A stretch of DNA of 64,000 nt, from contig NZ_JAKNTK010000001.1 of NCBI RefSeq assembly GCF_022440805.1, positions 2,666,001 through 2,730,000 of the forward strand, in the 5' to 3' direction. Every line of letters begins with the position of its first letter. Positions within the stretch are counted from its first letter, which is position 1. The position numbers were made by a program, and so were the translations under genes. Origin of the DNA: Holdemania massiliensis (GTDB taxonomy: Bacteria; Bacillota_I; Bacilli_A; Erysipelotrichales; Erysipelotrichaceae). This document shows positions 1 to 8,364 of the stretch, in pieces. The notes under the pieces are model-generated. The model was not told where the DNA came from and did not search any database. It worked only from the letters and a program-made list of their open reading frames with translations.

Positions 1-490
1 AGAAACTTTTGCCCACGAGCTGCTCAAACATTTCATCACGGCTCTTGCCTTCAAAATCTGCTTTATTTTTAATATCGGTTGCGATGTAGGCTTTGTAGAC
101 CGCATGATCCAGATCGCCTTTGCCATCTCCATCGGCATCTTCGCCATAGGTAAACAGCGGAATTATTGCATCATCTGCCATATGCGCGGCGGCAAAGGTT
201 GCACCTGACTCCCAGGCAATCTGAGCCGTACCGGTCAGAATCGCTTCCGATACTGCGGAATAATCATCGCAGACGATGCCTTCAACTTTAACGTTTTCTC
301 CTAACGCATTCTGAATTTCAGTGACCAGCATTTCGTTGGTTTTCGACAGACCTGTCGATTGTTCGTTTGGCAAAAAAGCAACTGTGATTTTTTCCGGTGC
401 CGATCCGCCGTTCCCTGTCGATGGAGCTGCCGAACAGCCGGCTGTCCCCAGCAGACAAGCTGCCAAGACTATCGTTGTGAGTTTTTTCAT
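1..490 (-). CDS. phnD: PhnD-like phosphonate/phosphite ABC transporter substrate-binding lipoprotein (partial)
   Basis: This is the N-terminal 163 residues of a periplasmic-type binding protein; the rest lies beyond the left edge. It starts at an ATG preceded by a GAGGAGG-like ribosome binding site. A lipoprotein signal peptide ends in LGTAGC, so the protein is probably anchored outside the membrane. After a Gly/Ser/Pro linker comes ITVAFLPNE, then IAWESGATFAAA, both typical of the PhnD family that delivers phosphonate, phosphite or phosphate esters to PhnCE. It lies downstream of the C-P lyase genes but has its own upstream region with PhoP-box-like repeats, so it probably heads a phnDCE transport unit. 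An acidic DADGDGKGDLD stretch near residue 123 resembles a calcium-binding EF-hand loop, which is unusual here. The exact substrate cannot be told from the sequence. Confidence 0.85.
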   Translation of the reverse strand, partial: MKKLTTIVLAACLLGTAGCSAAPSTGNGGSAPEKITVAFLPNEQSTGLSKTNEMLVTEIQNALGENVKVEGIVCDDYSAVSEAILTGTAQIAWESGATFAAAHMADDAIIPLFTYGEDADGDGKGDLDHAVYKAYIATDIKNKADFEGKSRDEMFEQLVGKSF

Positions 491-585
491 TCTTGTCCTC
501 CTCGTGTCTTCTTCGCTTCTTCAATGAAGACAGGCCTATTTTATCAAGGGATCAAGGAGTCAGGATTGAGTCACCGTTTCTTCTC

Positions 586-621
586 GGTTAAGCTTTTTAA
601 GCAAATGTTAATGGATATTAA
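586..621 (-). promoter_or_regulatory. PhoP-box-like direct repeats upstream of phnD
   Basis: On the minus strand four hexamers follow each other: TTAATA (616-621), TTAACA (606-611), TTAAAA (595-600) and TTAACC (586-591), with starts 10, 11 and 9 bases apart. Bacillus PhoP binds direct repeats of about TTAACA spaced by one helical turn. The array lies about 95 to 130 bases before the phnD start codon. No convincing -35/-10 pair was seen at the expected distance, so the promoter itself is unresolved. Confidence 0.5.
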
Positions 622-934
622 CAGAGCCGAGATAATGAAACCTTGCCCGTTGATCCCCATCGCAAGCTTAAATAAACGGGCATTCAAACGGATTAGCGGA
701 ATTCTCAGCCGAACTAAAATTGAAAAAGGCTAAAAATCTCTGATTCTGCTTGACTCTTGCCATTCATTTCAATAAGAACAGGCAGAAGAAGCCATCACAG
801 CCTGTCATCTTCCGTTCTTATCGTAAACTGATTGCTGCCTTTTGATTCACCTTATCAAACGGATGCGACGTCAGAGTTCGTTTTACGTTTCCGTTGCTTC
901 TCGTTATCTCCATTCTTATCGGCATGATCCCCAC

Positions 935-956
935 AAAGAAAGCCGCTTTCGCGGCT
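935..956 (-). terminator. Rho-independent terminator of the C-P lyase operon
   Basis: On the minus strand AGCCGC, loop GAAA, GCGGCT is followed by a T-rich tract (TTCTTT). It lies about 30 bases after the IMPase stop and separates that operon from phnD. Confidence 0.75.
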
Positions 957-987
957 GATTCTCTATTCTTGATCTGCTGATCCACCG

Positions 988-1791
988 TTAAATCCGGTTG
1001 ACTGTCAAAAATTTATTTACAATCTGGGTATATAAGTCCCGGCTGCCGGCCGCTAAAAAAGGAACTGAGGTGCTGTACAGCGCCTGCCGGTCATGAAACG
1101 GCAAACCCCAGGCCCCGCCGGTTTCATTGATCAGAATTGCCGCTGCAGCATAATCCCACGTCTTCAAATGGGCGGAAAGATAGACGTCCAGTTCCCCGGC
1201 CGCAAGCCGGCACAGGCACAGGGAAGCACAGCCGCTGCTGCGGTGTCCGCGGATATGCGACGCCAGTTTTTCCAGCTGAATCCCATACCTGCTTTTTAAC
1301 AGCGCTACGCTTTTCAGGCTGACGTCGGCCACACATCTGGACAGCGGCTTATCCTGCGGCAGCTTTGCCAATCGTTCCCCGTTTTTCCACGCTCCGCCGC
1401 CGGTAATGCCCAGATACAGATCATCCGCTTCAACATCGTAAACCAAACCAAAAACCGGACGTTCTTCTTCATAATAAGCAATGGAAATCGTATAATCCCG
1501 TTTCCAGGTAACAAAATTAGTCGTTCCGTCAATCGGATCAATAATCCACGTCTGCGTTTTCGGCTTATAGCTTACCCATTTTTCTTCCGTCAGAAAGCTT
1601 TGACCTTTAAAACGCTTGCGGATCGCAGAAACCAGCAGTTTTTCCGTCTGCTTGTCCGCGTCGCTGACCAGATCGCCGACATCATGATTTTTTAAATGGA
1701 TCTTCAATTCACTCCGTGAACGGCTGCGCAGCTGAGCGCCGGCTTCGCGAATCAAAGCCTGAGCAAAGATTAGTTTTTCTTCCGTCGACAT
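988..1791 (-). CDS. Inositol monophosphatase family phosphatase
   Basis: The 267-residue product matches the magnesium-dependent IMPase/SuhB/CysQ superfamily in length and motifs. There is a TEEKW metal-binding glutamate pair, the DPIDGTTNF signature, and a C-terminal WDYAAAAILINETGG block supplying the last metal ligand. Family members remove phosphate from inositol phosphates, 3',5'-bisphosphate nucleotides or sugar phosphates. The start codon overlaps the end of the phnPP gene by 22 bases, so the two are translationally coupled and it is the last gene of the C-P lyase operon. The context suggests cleanup of a phosphorylated pentose or nucleotide by-product of phosphonate breakdown, but that is inference; a housekeeping role is equally possible. 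Confidence 0.85.
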   Translation of the reverse strand: MSTEEKLIFAQALIREAGAQLRSRSRSELKIHLKNHDVGDLVSDADKQTEKLLVSAIRKRFKGQSFLTEEKWVSYKPKTQTWIIDPIDGTTNFVTWKRDYTISIAYYEEERPVFGLVYDVEADDLYLGITGGGAWKNGERLAKLPQDKPLSRCVADVSLKSVALLKSRYGIQLEKLASHIRGHRSSGCASLCLCRLAAGELDVYLSAHLKTWDYAAAAILINETGGAWGLPFHDRQALYSTSVPFLAAGSRDLYTQIVNKFLTVNRI

Positions 1792-2579
1792 AATCGGTCC
1801 CCTTTCCAGCTGATGGTTCCGATCGGCGGCTCTTTGCCGTAACGGCCATGATTATCGCTGCCGGCGGTTTCAATAAACCCTAAGGCCATGGCTATTTCAT
1901 GCAGCCGCATCACCTGACTGAAAGAATGGGAACTATGCCCCGTTTCGATTCCATCCAAGCCTAAATCCTTCCATTTCCAGATCTGTTCGATGCAGCCGGA
2001 AAGACCGGGATGTGCCAAAACAGCGAGTCCCTGATCGGCGTGGATGGCTTCAATCGCCTCCCGTACTGATGGAAAGAGGATCGCCCGTTCGCAAATTCCG
2101 CAGTTTTTAAAAGTCTTTCTGTAGAAATCACCGTGAAGACTTTCGGCAATGCCTTTTTCCGTCAGGACGTCCATAATATGCTGCTTATAAATCCACATGC
2201 TGTGACCCAGCCGTTCGATCACTTCCTCAACCGTGATCGGATATCCTGCCCGCTGCAGCTGTTCAATCTGCCATATTGAACGTTCCTGCTGCTGAAGCAG
2301 CGTCTTTTGGCAAAGTCGGCGCAGGTGAACAGCCTCCGGATCAAAATCATAGCCCAAAACATGGATGGGACGTCCCTGGTCGTCCTGCGCGCTGACTTCA
2401 ATGCCCAACACGATTTCCAGATCCGGACTCAGCTTTGCCGCCTGCAGCGCCCCCTCTACGCAGTCATGATCGGTCAGGGCGATCGCTTCCAGATTTCGCT
2501 GACGTGCCTGATTCAGGATTTGTTTTATAGTTTGGTCTGAATCTGAGTAATCCGAATGAATGTGGTAATCCCAACTCAT
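1770..2579 (-). CDS. phnPP: PHP-domain cyclic phosphate dihydrolase (PhnPP)
   Basis: A 269-residue PHP-fold phosphoesterase. Metal ligands are visible as YHIHSDYSD near the N-terminus, LTDHD, a glutamate in LGIEVSA, a histidine in VLAHPG, and SDNHG near the C-terminus. It starts in an ATGA overlap with phnL. An enzyme of this family, designated PhnPP, was shown to take 5-phosphoribose 1,2-cyclic phosphate, the PhnJ product, to ribose 2,5-bisphosphate and then to ribose 5-phosphate plus phosphate. That replaces PhnP and PhnN of Escherichia coli, neither of which is seen here. The gene position inside the operon makes this assignment strong; other PHP enzymes act on nucleotides or histidinol phosphate. 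Confidence 0.85.
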   Translation of the reverse strand: MSWDYHIHSDYSDSDQTIKQILNQARQRNLEAIALTDHDCVEGALQAAKLSPDLEIVLGIEVSAQDDQGRPIHVLGYDFDPEAVHLRRLCQKTLLQQQERSIWQIEQLQRAGYPITVEEVIERLGHSMWIYKQHIMDVLTEKGIAESLHGDFYRKTFKNCGICERAILFPSVREAIEAIHADQGLAVLAHPGLSGCIEQIWKWKDLGLDGIETGHSSHSFSQVMRLHEIAMALGFIETAGSDNHGRYGKEPPIGTISWKGDRLCRRKKN

Positions 2580-3286
2580 GCATCCATCGCTCCCGACTGC
2601 ATGTTATAGCGGCGGTCGCAGAGATTCTCCATGAACTCCAGGTCATGAAAAATCCCCAGCATCGTCGTCCCTTCCTGCTTCAGCTGTTCAATCAGATCGC
2701 GCACCTTGCGTTTGGAATGTTGATCCAAAGAAGCGGTCGGTTCATCCAGAAGCAATAATCGCGGATGCTTGACCATCGCCGAAGCGATATTTAAGCGCAG
2801 CTTTTCACCGCCTGAAAAGGTGTTGGGATAGGTATCCCATAAGCTTTCATCGAGTTCAAAATGACGTAGGATCGCTTCGGCTTCACGCCGCGCTTCCTCG
2901 GCTTTACCGCCCATTTCCAGCACCGCATTTTCAACGATCTGACGCGCTGTTGTGCGCGGCATCAGCTGTAAGAATTGTGAAACGTAGCCAATTTCATAAC
3001 GCCGCAGATAAAGGATTTGCCGTTCTGTTGCCTGACACAGATCGATCCAGCCGTATTTCTCGCTGGCATACCAGATTTCGCCGGTCTGCGGCAGATTTGT
3101 GCGGTAGATGCCTTTGAGAATCGTTGATTTCCCGCTGCCGCTCTTCCCGGTAATGCCGATAAACTCGCCTTTGTTCAACGTCAGACTGACATGTTGGCAG
3201 GCATGGATCGTCTTGCCGCTGTTGTAAATCGTAAATTGCTTTGACAGATCGCGGATCTGCAGACAAATCTGTTCATTGTGTTCCAT
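2576..3286 (-). CDS. phnL: C-P lyase ATP-binding protein PhnL
   Basis: A 236-residue ABC-type ATPase with Walker A GITGKSGSGKST, signature FSGGEKLRLNIA and Walker B LLLLDEPTASLD. There is no membrane segment. PhnL belongs to the phosphonate pathway rather than to a transporter. It is needed with PhnG, PhnH and PhnI for attaching the phosphonate to the ribose of ATP. It follows phnM after a 57-base gap and overlaps phnPP by four bases. The placement of phnM before phnL differs from the Escherichia coli order K-L-M. Confidence 0.9.
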   Translation of the reverse strand: MEHNEQICLQIRDLSKQFTIYNSGKTIHACQHVSLTLNKGEFIGITGKSGSGKSTILKGIYRTNLPQTGEIWYASEKYGWIDLCQATERQILYLRRYEIGYVSQFLQLMPRTTARQIVENAVLEMGGKAEEARREAEAILRHFELDESLWDTYPNTFSGGEKLRLNIASAMVKHPRLLLLDEPTASLDQHSKRKVRDLIEQLKQEGTTMLGIFHDLEFMENLCDRRYNMQSGAMDA

Positions 3287-3343
3287 ACGTATCTCCTCGC
3301 CTTATGGCTGAATCTGTTCTCCTGTCCGTTGAGGCCTAGCCGA

Positions 3344-4513
3344 TTAAATTCGATAGTGGGTTTCACTGACGACAACGCCGTCGACCAGCACATGCGTGAT
3401 CGCCGGGAAATGGTTCGGCAGCTCCTGAACAATCAACAGATCCGCTTTTTTCCCAGCTTCAATGGAACCCACCCGATCCTCAATGCCGACCGCTTTGGCC
3501 GGATTCAGCGTGGCCATCCGCACCATTTCCGGAAGTGTCTGGCCCTGATGTTCCATCATGAAGATCGCATGCAGAATGCTGGCCGGATAGTAATCCGAAC
3601 ACAGAATGTCCGCAATTCCGGCTTCAATAGCCTCACTGGCCGTGAGATTGCCGGCATGCGAGCCGCCCAACAGAATATTCGGAGCACCGACTACCGTCGC
3701 CATGTTGCGGCGATGGGCCTCGGCACAGACCTCCATTGTAATTGGAAATTCTGAAATCGTCGCGTGGAAATCCTGAACCACATCCAGCTTTTCAATCGTA
3801 TCGTCATCATGGGAAGCAATCGCTATCCCCTTTTCAAAGGCTTTGGCAGCGGCGGCCTGAATCTTGTCGAGCGTCAGTGTTTCATGGTGCATGCGGCGGC
3901 GGAGTTCTTCCTCCACCTGCGCTTCACTCAGACCTTCGTCCGCAATGTAGGACAATTTATAAATTTCCAGGTTGCGGTACTGGCCCTGACCTGGTGTGTG
4001 ATCCATAAAGGAAAGCAGATGCACATAACCTTTATCAATAAAATCCAGTACGTCTTCATAAGCGTCGATATTATCCAGCTCAAACCGCAGATGAAAACGA
4101 TGGTGAATTAGATGCAGCTGATTGTGGCTGCGGTCGATCAGCTCCATCAGCCGGCGGACATTTTCCGGCCGGCGCATCGCCTTTTTGCCGGTGTTTTTTA
4201 ATAACGAAATGGAATGAAACATCGTCGTGATGCCATGCGCCATCAGTTCTTTTTCATATTCGTATAAAGCCAGCTCAAAGTCGATCACACTCGTCACACG
4301 CGGGGCGATCATCTGTTCGACGTAATCGGAATGAATATCGACAAAGCCGGGAATCAGCCAGCCGCCGTAGCCGTTAATCTGTTCGTCAATTTCCCCTTCG
4401 ACAGGAGAACCTTCCGGCTGAATTCTGAGGATCTGATCTTCGTGGATCACAACCTGGCAGCCGTCGAGAATTTCTTCGGGCGTCACAACGCGGACGTTCG
4501 TAATCAGTTTCAT
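3344..4513 (-). CDS. phnM: Ribose 1-methylphosphonate 5-triphosphate diphosphatase PhnM
   Basis: A 389-residue amidohydrolase-superfamily enzyme with an N-terminal beta-sandwich strand region and PGFVDIHSDYVEQ holding metal ligands. Further ligand regions are HHRFHLRFE, IASHDDDT and LCSDYYPAS. PhnM releases pyrophosphate from the 5-triphosphate of alpha-D-ribose 1-alkylphosphonate, giving the substrate of PhnJ. A ribosome binding site (AGGAGGAAAG) precedes the start; phnK ends 12 bases upstream. Length and motifs fit the family well. Confidence 0.92.
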   Translation of the reverse strand: MKLITNVRVVTPEEILDGCQVVIHEDQILRIQPEGSPVEGEIDEQINGYGGWLIPGFVDIHSDYVEQMIAPRVTSVIDFELALYEYEKELMAHGITTMFHSISLLKNTGKKAMRRPENVRRLMELIDRSHNQLHLIHHRFHLRFELDNIDAYEDVLDFIDKGYVHLLSFMDHTPGQGQYRNLEIYKLSYIADEGLSEAQVEEELRRRMHHETLTLDKIQAAAAKAFEKGIAIASHDDDTIEKLDVVQDFHATISEFPITMEVCAEAHRRNMATVVGAPNILLGGSHAGNLTASEAIEAGIADILCSDYYPASILHAIFMMEHQGQTLPEMVRMATLNPAKAVGIEDRVGSIEAGKKADLLIVQELPNHFPAITHVLVDGVVVSETHYRI

Positions 4514-4525
4514 TCAACTTTCCTC

Positions 4526-5371
4526 CTAAAGCAGTGAATATACTAACTGCTGAGTGTAGGGATGCTGCGGATCTTCCATGATCTGATCGGTCAGCCCCTG
4601 CTCGATAATCCGGCCTTCGAGCATGACAATCGTGCGGTCTGCCAGCATCCGAATGACAGCCAGATCATGCGAAACGACAATCATCGAAACACCGCTTTCC
4701 CGCTGGATTTGTTTAATCAGATCGAGAACATTCGCCTGAACGGACAGATCCAGACCCGTTGTCACTTCATCCAGAAGCAGCACCGGCGGGTTGTTGGACA
4801 AAGCTTTGGCAATCTGGACACGCTGCTGCATACCGCCGGAGAACGTCTTCGGTTCATCCTTGCGGCGATGGGCGGGAATGTTAACGCGATCCAGCAGCGT
4901 CACGCCGCGGTTTTCCATCAGAGCCACATTGCGGCAGCCGGCGGCGATCAGTTTCTCGGCAATGTTGCCGATCGAGGAGAAATTCATTTTGAGACCGAGA
5001 TACGGATTCTGATAAACCATGCCCAGCACGGTGTTGCGGATAAACCGCTGCTGCTGGGAAGATTCAGTAAACAGATTGGCGCGGCCGTCCTTATACGTTC
5101 GGATCGTTGCCGAACCGCTGCTGACCTCCTGGTCAAAATACAAACAACGCATCATCGTGGATTTCCCGCTGCCTGATTCCCCGACCACACCGAGAATTTC
5201 CCCGTCGTACAGATCAAAGTTCAGATCGCGGCAGGCATAGACCGTACCGCAGTGCGGACAGTAATTGCCGACTAACTCGTCGGTTCTGCCATCCTGACAA
5301 TGGACGCAGCCCGTGCCGAACTGCTTGTAAAGATGACGCACGCTCATGAGCGGTGTTTCCATGACTTCCAT
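4526..5371 (-). CDS. phnK: C-P lyase ATP-binding protein PhnK with N-terminal zinc ribbon
   Basis: A 281-residue ABC ATPase with Walker A GVVGESGSGKST, signature FSGGMQQRVQIAKAL and Walker B VLLLDEVTTGLD. In the Escherichia coli complex PhnK docks on the PhnJ dimer of the PhnGHIJ core and its ATP cycle opens the active site. Between the first strand and the Walker A this copy has two cysteine pairs (GCVHC and NYCPHCG) that look like a zinc ribbon and are absent from the short Escherichia coli protein. Start and phnJ stop share one base, so translation is coupled. Confidence 0.9.
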   Translation of the reverse strand: MEVMETPLMSVRHLYKQFGTGCVHCQDGRTDELVGNYCPHCGTVYACRDLNFDLYDGEILGVVGESGSGKSTMMRCLYFDQEVSSGSATIRTYKDGRANLFTESSQQQRFIRNTVLGMVYQNPYLGLKMNFSSIGNIAEKLIAAGCRNVALMENRGVTLLDRVNIPAHRRKDEPKTFSGGMQQRVQIAKALSNNPPVLLLDEVTTGLDLSVQANVLDLIKQIQRESGVSMIVVSHDLAVIRMLADRTIVMLEGRIIEQGLTDQIMEDPQHPYTQQLVYSLL

Positions 5372-6213
5372 TAGTTTTCCTCCCTGCGGTTGCGGCGGTT
5401 CAGACAGTAGCTTGTATCATTGCATTGATAGCGAACGGTGCCGTCTGCATCCAGAATTTCATCCAGATAGACATGTTCTGCCCCGCACAAGCTGCACTTC
5501 TTCCCCTCAAAGCTTTCCGCTTCAAAAGGGACGTCCTCAAAGTCGAGCGAAACAACTGAGGTGTACGGCGGTACGGCATAGATCTTTTTCTCCCGGCCGG
5601 CTCCCAAAAGAATGAGAGCTTCGCCGTGATCCATTTTCGGATTGTCAAACTTGGGAATCGGCGAAGGTGCCATGACATATCGGCCGGCTGTGCGAACCGG
5701 GTGATCGGCGCCGGTGGCCATCCGTCCGTATTTCATGATCTGTTCAAAAAGCATCAGCCAGGCTCCGCTGTATTCCGCTTCCGCATGCAGCTTTTTTGTC
5801 AGTCTTTCACTCGGCTCCACAGGCCGCAGCGGCTCCGGTGTCGGAACCTGAAGAACCAGGATCTGTCCGGCACTTAACGGCACTTCCGGAATTCGATGGC
5901 GTGACTGGATCAGCGTGGCCTGCTCGGTATCCTGGGTAATCTGAACCCCGGTCGTGGAGGTGATCAGATTTTTAATGGAAATCGCATTCACGCTTTCATC
6001 GCTGCCCTGATCAATGACTTTCAGATGATCTTCCGGCAGGATGCAGGACAGCGTCAGCTGCAGTCCGCCGGTGCCCCAGCCGCGGGCAATCGGCATTTCC
6101 CGGGAAGCAAAAGGAACCTGATATCCCGGAATTGCGACGGCCTTCAAGGTAGCCCGGCGAATCTCACGCTTGCTGCCTTCGTCAAAAAAGGCAAAGTTGA
6201 TATGCTCGTTCAT
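5371..6213 (-). CDS. phnJ: Carbon-phosphorus lyase, radical SAM enzyme PhnJ
   Basis: A 280-residue protein of the PhnJ family, which cleaves the carbon-phosphorus bond of ribose 1-alkylphosphonate 5-phosphate by radical SAM chemistry, giving an alkane and 5-phosphoribose 1,2-cyclic phosphate. The C-terminal cysteines CSLCG and YQCNDTSYC fit the family pattern for the iron-sulfur cluster and catalytic thiol. The N-terminal FFDEGSKREIRRA and GYQVPFASREMP are family-typical. It overlaps phnI by four bases. It is the diagnostic gene of the operon. Confidence 0.95.
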   Translation of the reverse strand: MNEHINFAFFDEGSKREIRRATLKAVAIPGYQVPFASREMPIARGWGTGGLQLTLSCILPEDHLKVIDQGSDESVNAISIKNLITSTTGVQITQDTEQATLIQSRHRIPEVPLSAGQILVLQVPTPEPLRPVEPSERLTKKLHAEAEYSGAWLMLFEQIMKYGRMATGADHPVRTAGRYVMAPSPIPKFDNPKMDHGEALILLGAGREKKIYAVPPYTSVVSLDFEDVPFEAESFEGKKCSLCGAEHVYLDEILDADGTVRYQCNDTSYCLNRRNRREEN

Positions 6214-7310
6214 GCTTTTTCCTCCCTGACTTTCCGGGCGCTGTTCAGTTTGGCCTGGAATGTAACGTAATGCGGCAGCTTTAAATGAGAAATGAAACCG
6301 GTCGCCTCGATGCTGTCGACATGGTAAAGGACGAATTCCTCATCCGAAGTCGCAAAGCTGCTCTCCGGATGCATTAAGCATTGATCCAGAATGCTCATTG
6401 CGATCGCCTTGGTTTCGTTCTGACCGGCCGCGATGCCGTAGCCGATTTCAAAACTGATCTGCTTCCTGCCGTCCTCGCTCCGACGGGTAACCGGAATTAA
6501 ACTTTCCACTTCCGTCACTTTGATCTCGCCGATCACATACTCGTTTTCTTCATCGTCCCCATTGGCCGGATCCGCTATCGTAATCGGCAGCCGGCCGACA
6601 CGCAGCTCGCACACCGTCGGATGCGCTACACCGTATCCGCGTAGCGAAGCATAGCCCAGCGCTGTCACGGCCTGGGTCATGCCGCGGGTCAGAATCTGCA
6701 GCCGCATTGAGCGCGGGCAGGGAAAAGTCAGTGTTTCCTTGGTCGCATCCTTGGGTTCGCTGTCATCCGGCTCGATCGGGTCAATGAATCCCTGTGAGCG
6801 CAGATAATCCGTCACTTTCGGCATCTGCATCGATTCCGGTGCGGTGATCGTGTCCGTGTCCGCTTCTTTGAACTGCTGAAGAATTTTTTGAATTTGTTCA
6901 TCGGATTCCTCTAACAGATCAAAATCCAGAAGCCGATGGGTATAATCATAAGAAGTTCCCAAAATCTGACCGCCGGGAATATCTTTAAATGCCGCCGAGA
7001 TCCGGCGTTCAATCTGCATATCTGCACTCTCAACCGTCGTTGAATAATAACGGCGCGGCAGCGTGGAACGATATGCCCGCAGAAGAAATACGGCTTCCTC
7101 CATTGAGCCTTCCGCCTGCTTGATCGCCAAAGCGGCCAACGACGGACAATAAATTGAGCCTTCACTCATCACCTGATCCACTAACAGGCGCATTGAGTTC
7201 TCAATTGTTTTGACAGAGGCGGCCTTACCGGAGCGCAGCCGTTCCTGCTTTAAACGGAGAATACTTTGTTCAATGGCGATTTTTCCGCCCTTTACGGCTA
7301 CATAGGCCAT
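6210..7310 (-). CDS. phnI: C-P lyase core complex nucleosidase PhnI
   Basis: A 366-residue protein of the PhnI family. With PhnG, PhnH and PhnL it exchanges the adenine of ATP for the phosphonate, and alone it shows purine nucleosidase activity. It begins MAYVAVKGG, the conserved start of the family, after a perfect GGAGG ribosome binding site. It overlaps phnH by 13 bases and phnJ by four. The length matches the family. The protein sits in the PhnG2H2I2J2 core. Confidence 0.94.
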   Translation of the reverse strand: MAYVAVKGGKIAIEQSILRLKQERLRSGKAASVKTIENSMRLLVDQVMSEGSIYCPSLAALAIKQAEGSMEEAVFLLRAYRSTLPRRYYSTTVESADMQIERRISAAFKDIPGGQILGTSYDYTHRLLDFDLLEESDEQIQKILQQFKEADTDTITAPESMQMPKVTDYLRSQGFIDPIEPDDSEPKDATKETLTFPCPRSMRLQILTRGMTQAVTALGYASLRGYGVAHPTVCELRVGRLPITIADPANGDDEENEYVIGEIKVTEVESLIPVTRRSEDGRKQISFEIGYGIAAGQNETKAIAMSILDQCLMHPESSFATSDEEFVLYHVDSIEATGFISHLKLPHYVTFQAKLNSARKVREEKA

Positions 7311-7897
7311 GTTTCTGCCTCCTTGCTTATTTGAGTCGTCCGCGGCAGACAGAGAATTTGCCCTTGGGGATCAACAAATATGAGATCCATCCCTAATGGA
7401 AATTCAGCATTCTTTTCTGCCCGGGCTTCAATCCAGCCAGCTCGGGTTTCAATCTGACAGCGGGTAACATCCCGGATTCCCGGCCCTTTCAGCACCAGCT
7501 CCCCGCCGCTTTTCAAAGCGCTGCATTCCACGATCAGCGTCGCACCCAGCTGCGGATCTTCCAACGTTCCGCCGCTGACCTGCTCCATCACCGACGGCAG
7601 GGCTGCGGCTACCGATTTCGTAACCAGCACATACGCCGCCGTTTCCATCGGACGGATCGGACAGTAAGTCAGCTGACTGATTTTTCTTTCGAGGGCTTCA
7701 TCCGCACTGAAAGCGCAGAAGGTCGTATCCGCATCCAGCAAAAGCTGAATCAGACATTGGGCTGCAGGCAAACATCCCAGATCCAGACGGATCATCGCTG
7801 CCTCTTCCCGCAGCGACTGGATTGTTCCCGGCCGCGCCATTGCATCCAGTACCTTGCGGTAAACGCGGTGAAGACTGTAAACCTGATCTTTATTCAT
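7298..7897 (-). CDS. phnH: C-P lyase subunit PhnH
   Basis: A 199-residue protein with the family features FREVL-like VYRKVLDAMARPGTI near the N-terminus and GPGIRD in the C-terminal half. PhnH has a PLP-transferase-like fold without a cofactor and is a structural subunit of the C-P lyase core. I start it at MNKDQVYS because GAGGAG lies six bases before that ATG. A longer upstream frame would overlap phnG. It follows phnG by ten bases. Confidence 0.9.
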   Translation of the reverse strand: MNKDQVYSLHRVYRKVLDAMARPGTIQSLREEAAMIRLDLGCLPAAQCLIQLLLDADTTFCAFSADEALERKISQLTYCPIRPMETAAYVLVTKSVAAALPSVMEQVSGGTLEDPQLGATLIVECSALKSGGELVLKGPGIRDVTRCQIETRAGWIEARAEKNAEFPLGMDLIFVDPQGQILCLPRTTQISKEAETWPM

Positions 7898-7907
7898 TGA
7901 CTTCTCC

Positions 7908-8333
7908 TCATTCCTTGTCCATGGTTTCAAAGCTGACGCGGGTTTTTAAGATCTGCTTGTTCTCCTGAATTCTTTGTTTTTGCTGCAGCTGTCCCTGCTC
8001 GCGGATCATTGCGGTGAGCTGTTCGCAGCATTTCAAAGAAGCATTGTAGGCGGCGTCAATCACAGCCAGACAAAGACTTTTTTCCAGCTGATTTTCCTGC
8101 AGAATTCCGATTCCCAGAACTCCTTCCACCTCTGCCTTGCACTCGCTGACCACCATTTCCGTCAAATAGAACAGACTGCTTTGAGCACTCTCCCGCATTT
8201 TGACCATAACCAGGGACAGCTGCGGATCCTCAACGATCCGAATCGGATGTTCGCTTTCAATTTTCTGTTTCAGCAGAGCCAGAAAATCCAGCGGACAATG
8301 AATCAGAATTTGTGTGCGTTCTTTTCGTTTCAT
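7908..8333 (-). CDS. phnG: C-P lyase subunit PhnG
   Basis: A 141-residue first gene of the C-P lyase operon. PhnG is part of the PhnG2H2I2J2 core needed for coupling phosphonate to ATP. The start MKRKERTQI is chosen because AAAGGACTTGGAGA precedes it. The frame extends back to a GTG at 8387, but that stretch overlaps the predicted promoter. Conserved features such as GVLGIGILQENQLEKSLCLAVIDAA fit the family. Confidence 0.88.
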   Translation of the reverse strand: MKRKERTQILIHCPLDFLALLKQKIESEHPIRIVEDPQLSLVMVKMRESAQSSLFYLTEMVVSECKAEVEGVLGIGILQENQLEKSLCLAVIDAAYNASLKCCEQLTAMIREQGQLQQKQRIQENKQILKTRVSFETMDKE

Positions 8334-8364
8334 TCTCCAAGTCCTTTCCTCAGATAACATCGCC

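Larger units (their letters stand above)
491..987. other. Intergenic region between the IMPase gene and phnD
   Basis: About 500 bases without a supported gene. It holds the PhoP-box-like repeats, presumably the phnD promoter, and the terminator of the C-P lyase operon near its right end. The short open frames here lack ribosome binding sites and protein-like composition. Confidence 0.7.

Noticed and set aside
359..733. Plus-strand open frame of 124 codons at the left end
   Set aside because: Overlaps the phnD start and its regulatory region; no ribosome binding site and no protein-like pattern.
4562..5176. Plus-strand open frame of 204 codons
   Set aside because: Antisense to phnK, whose Walker motifs are unambiguous.
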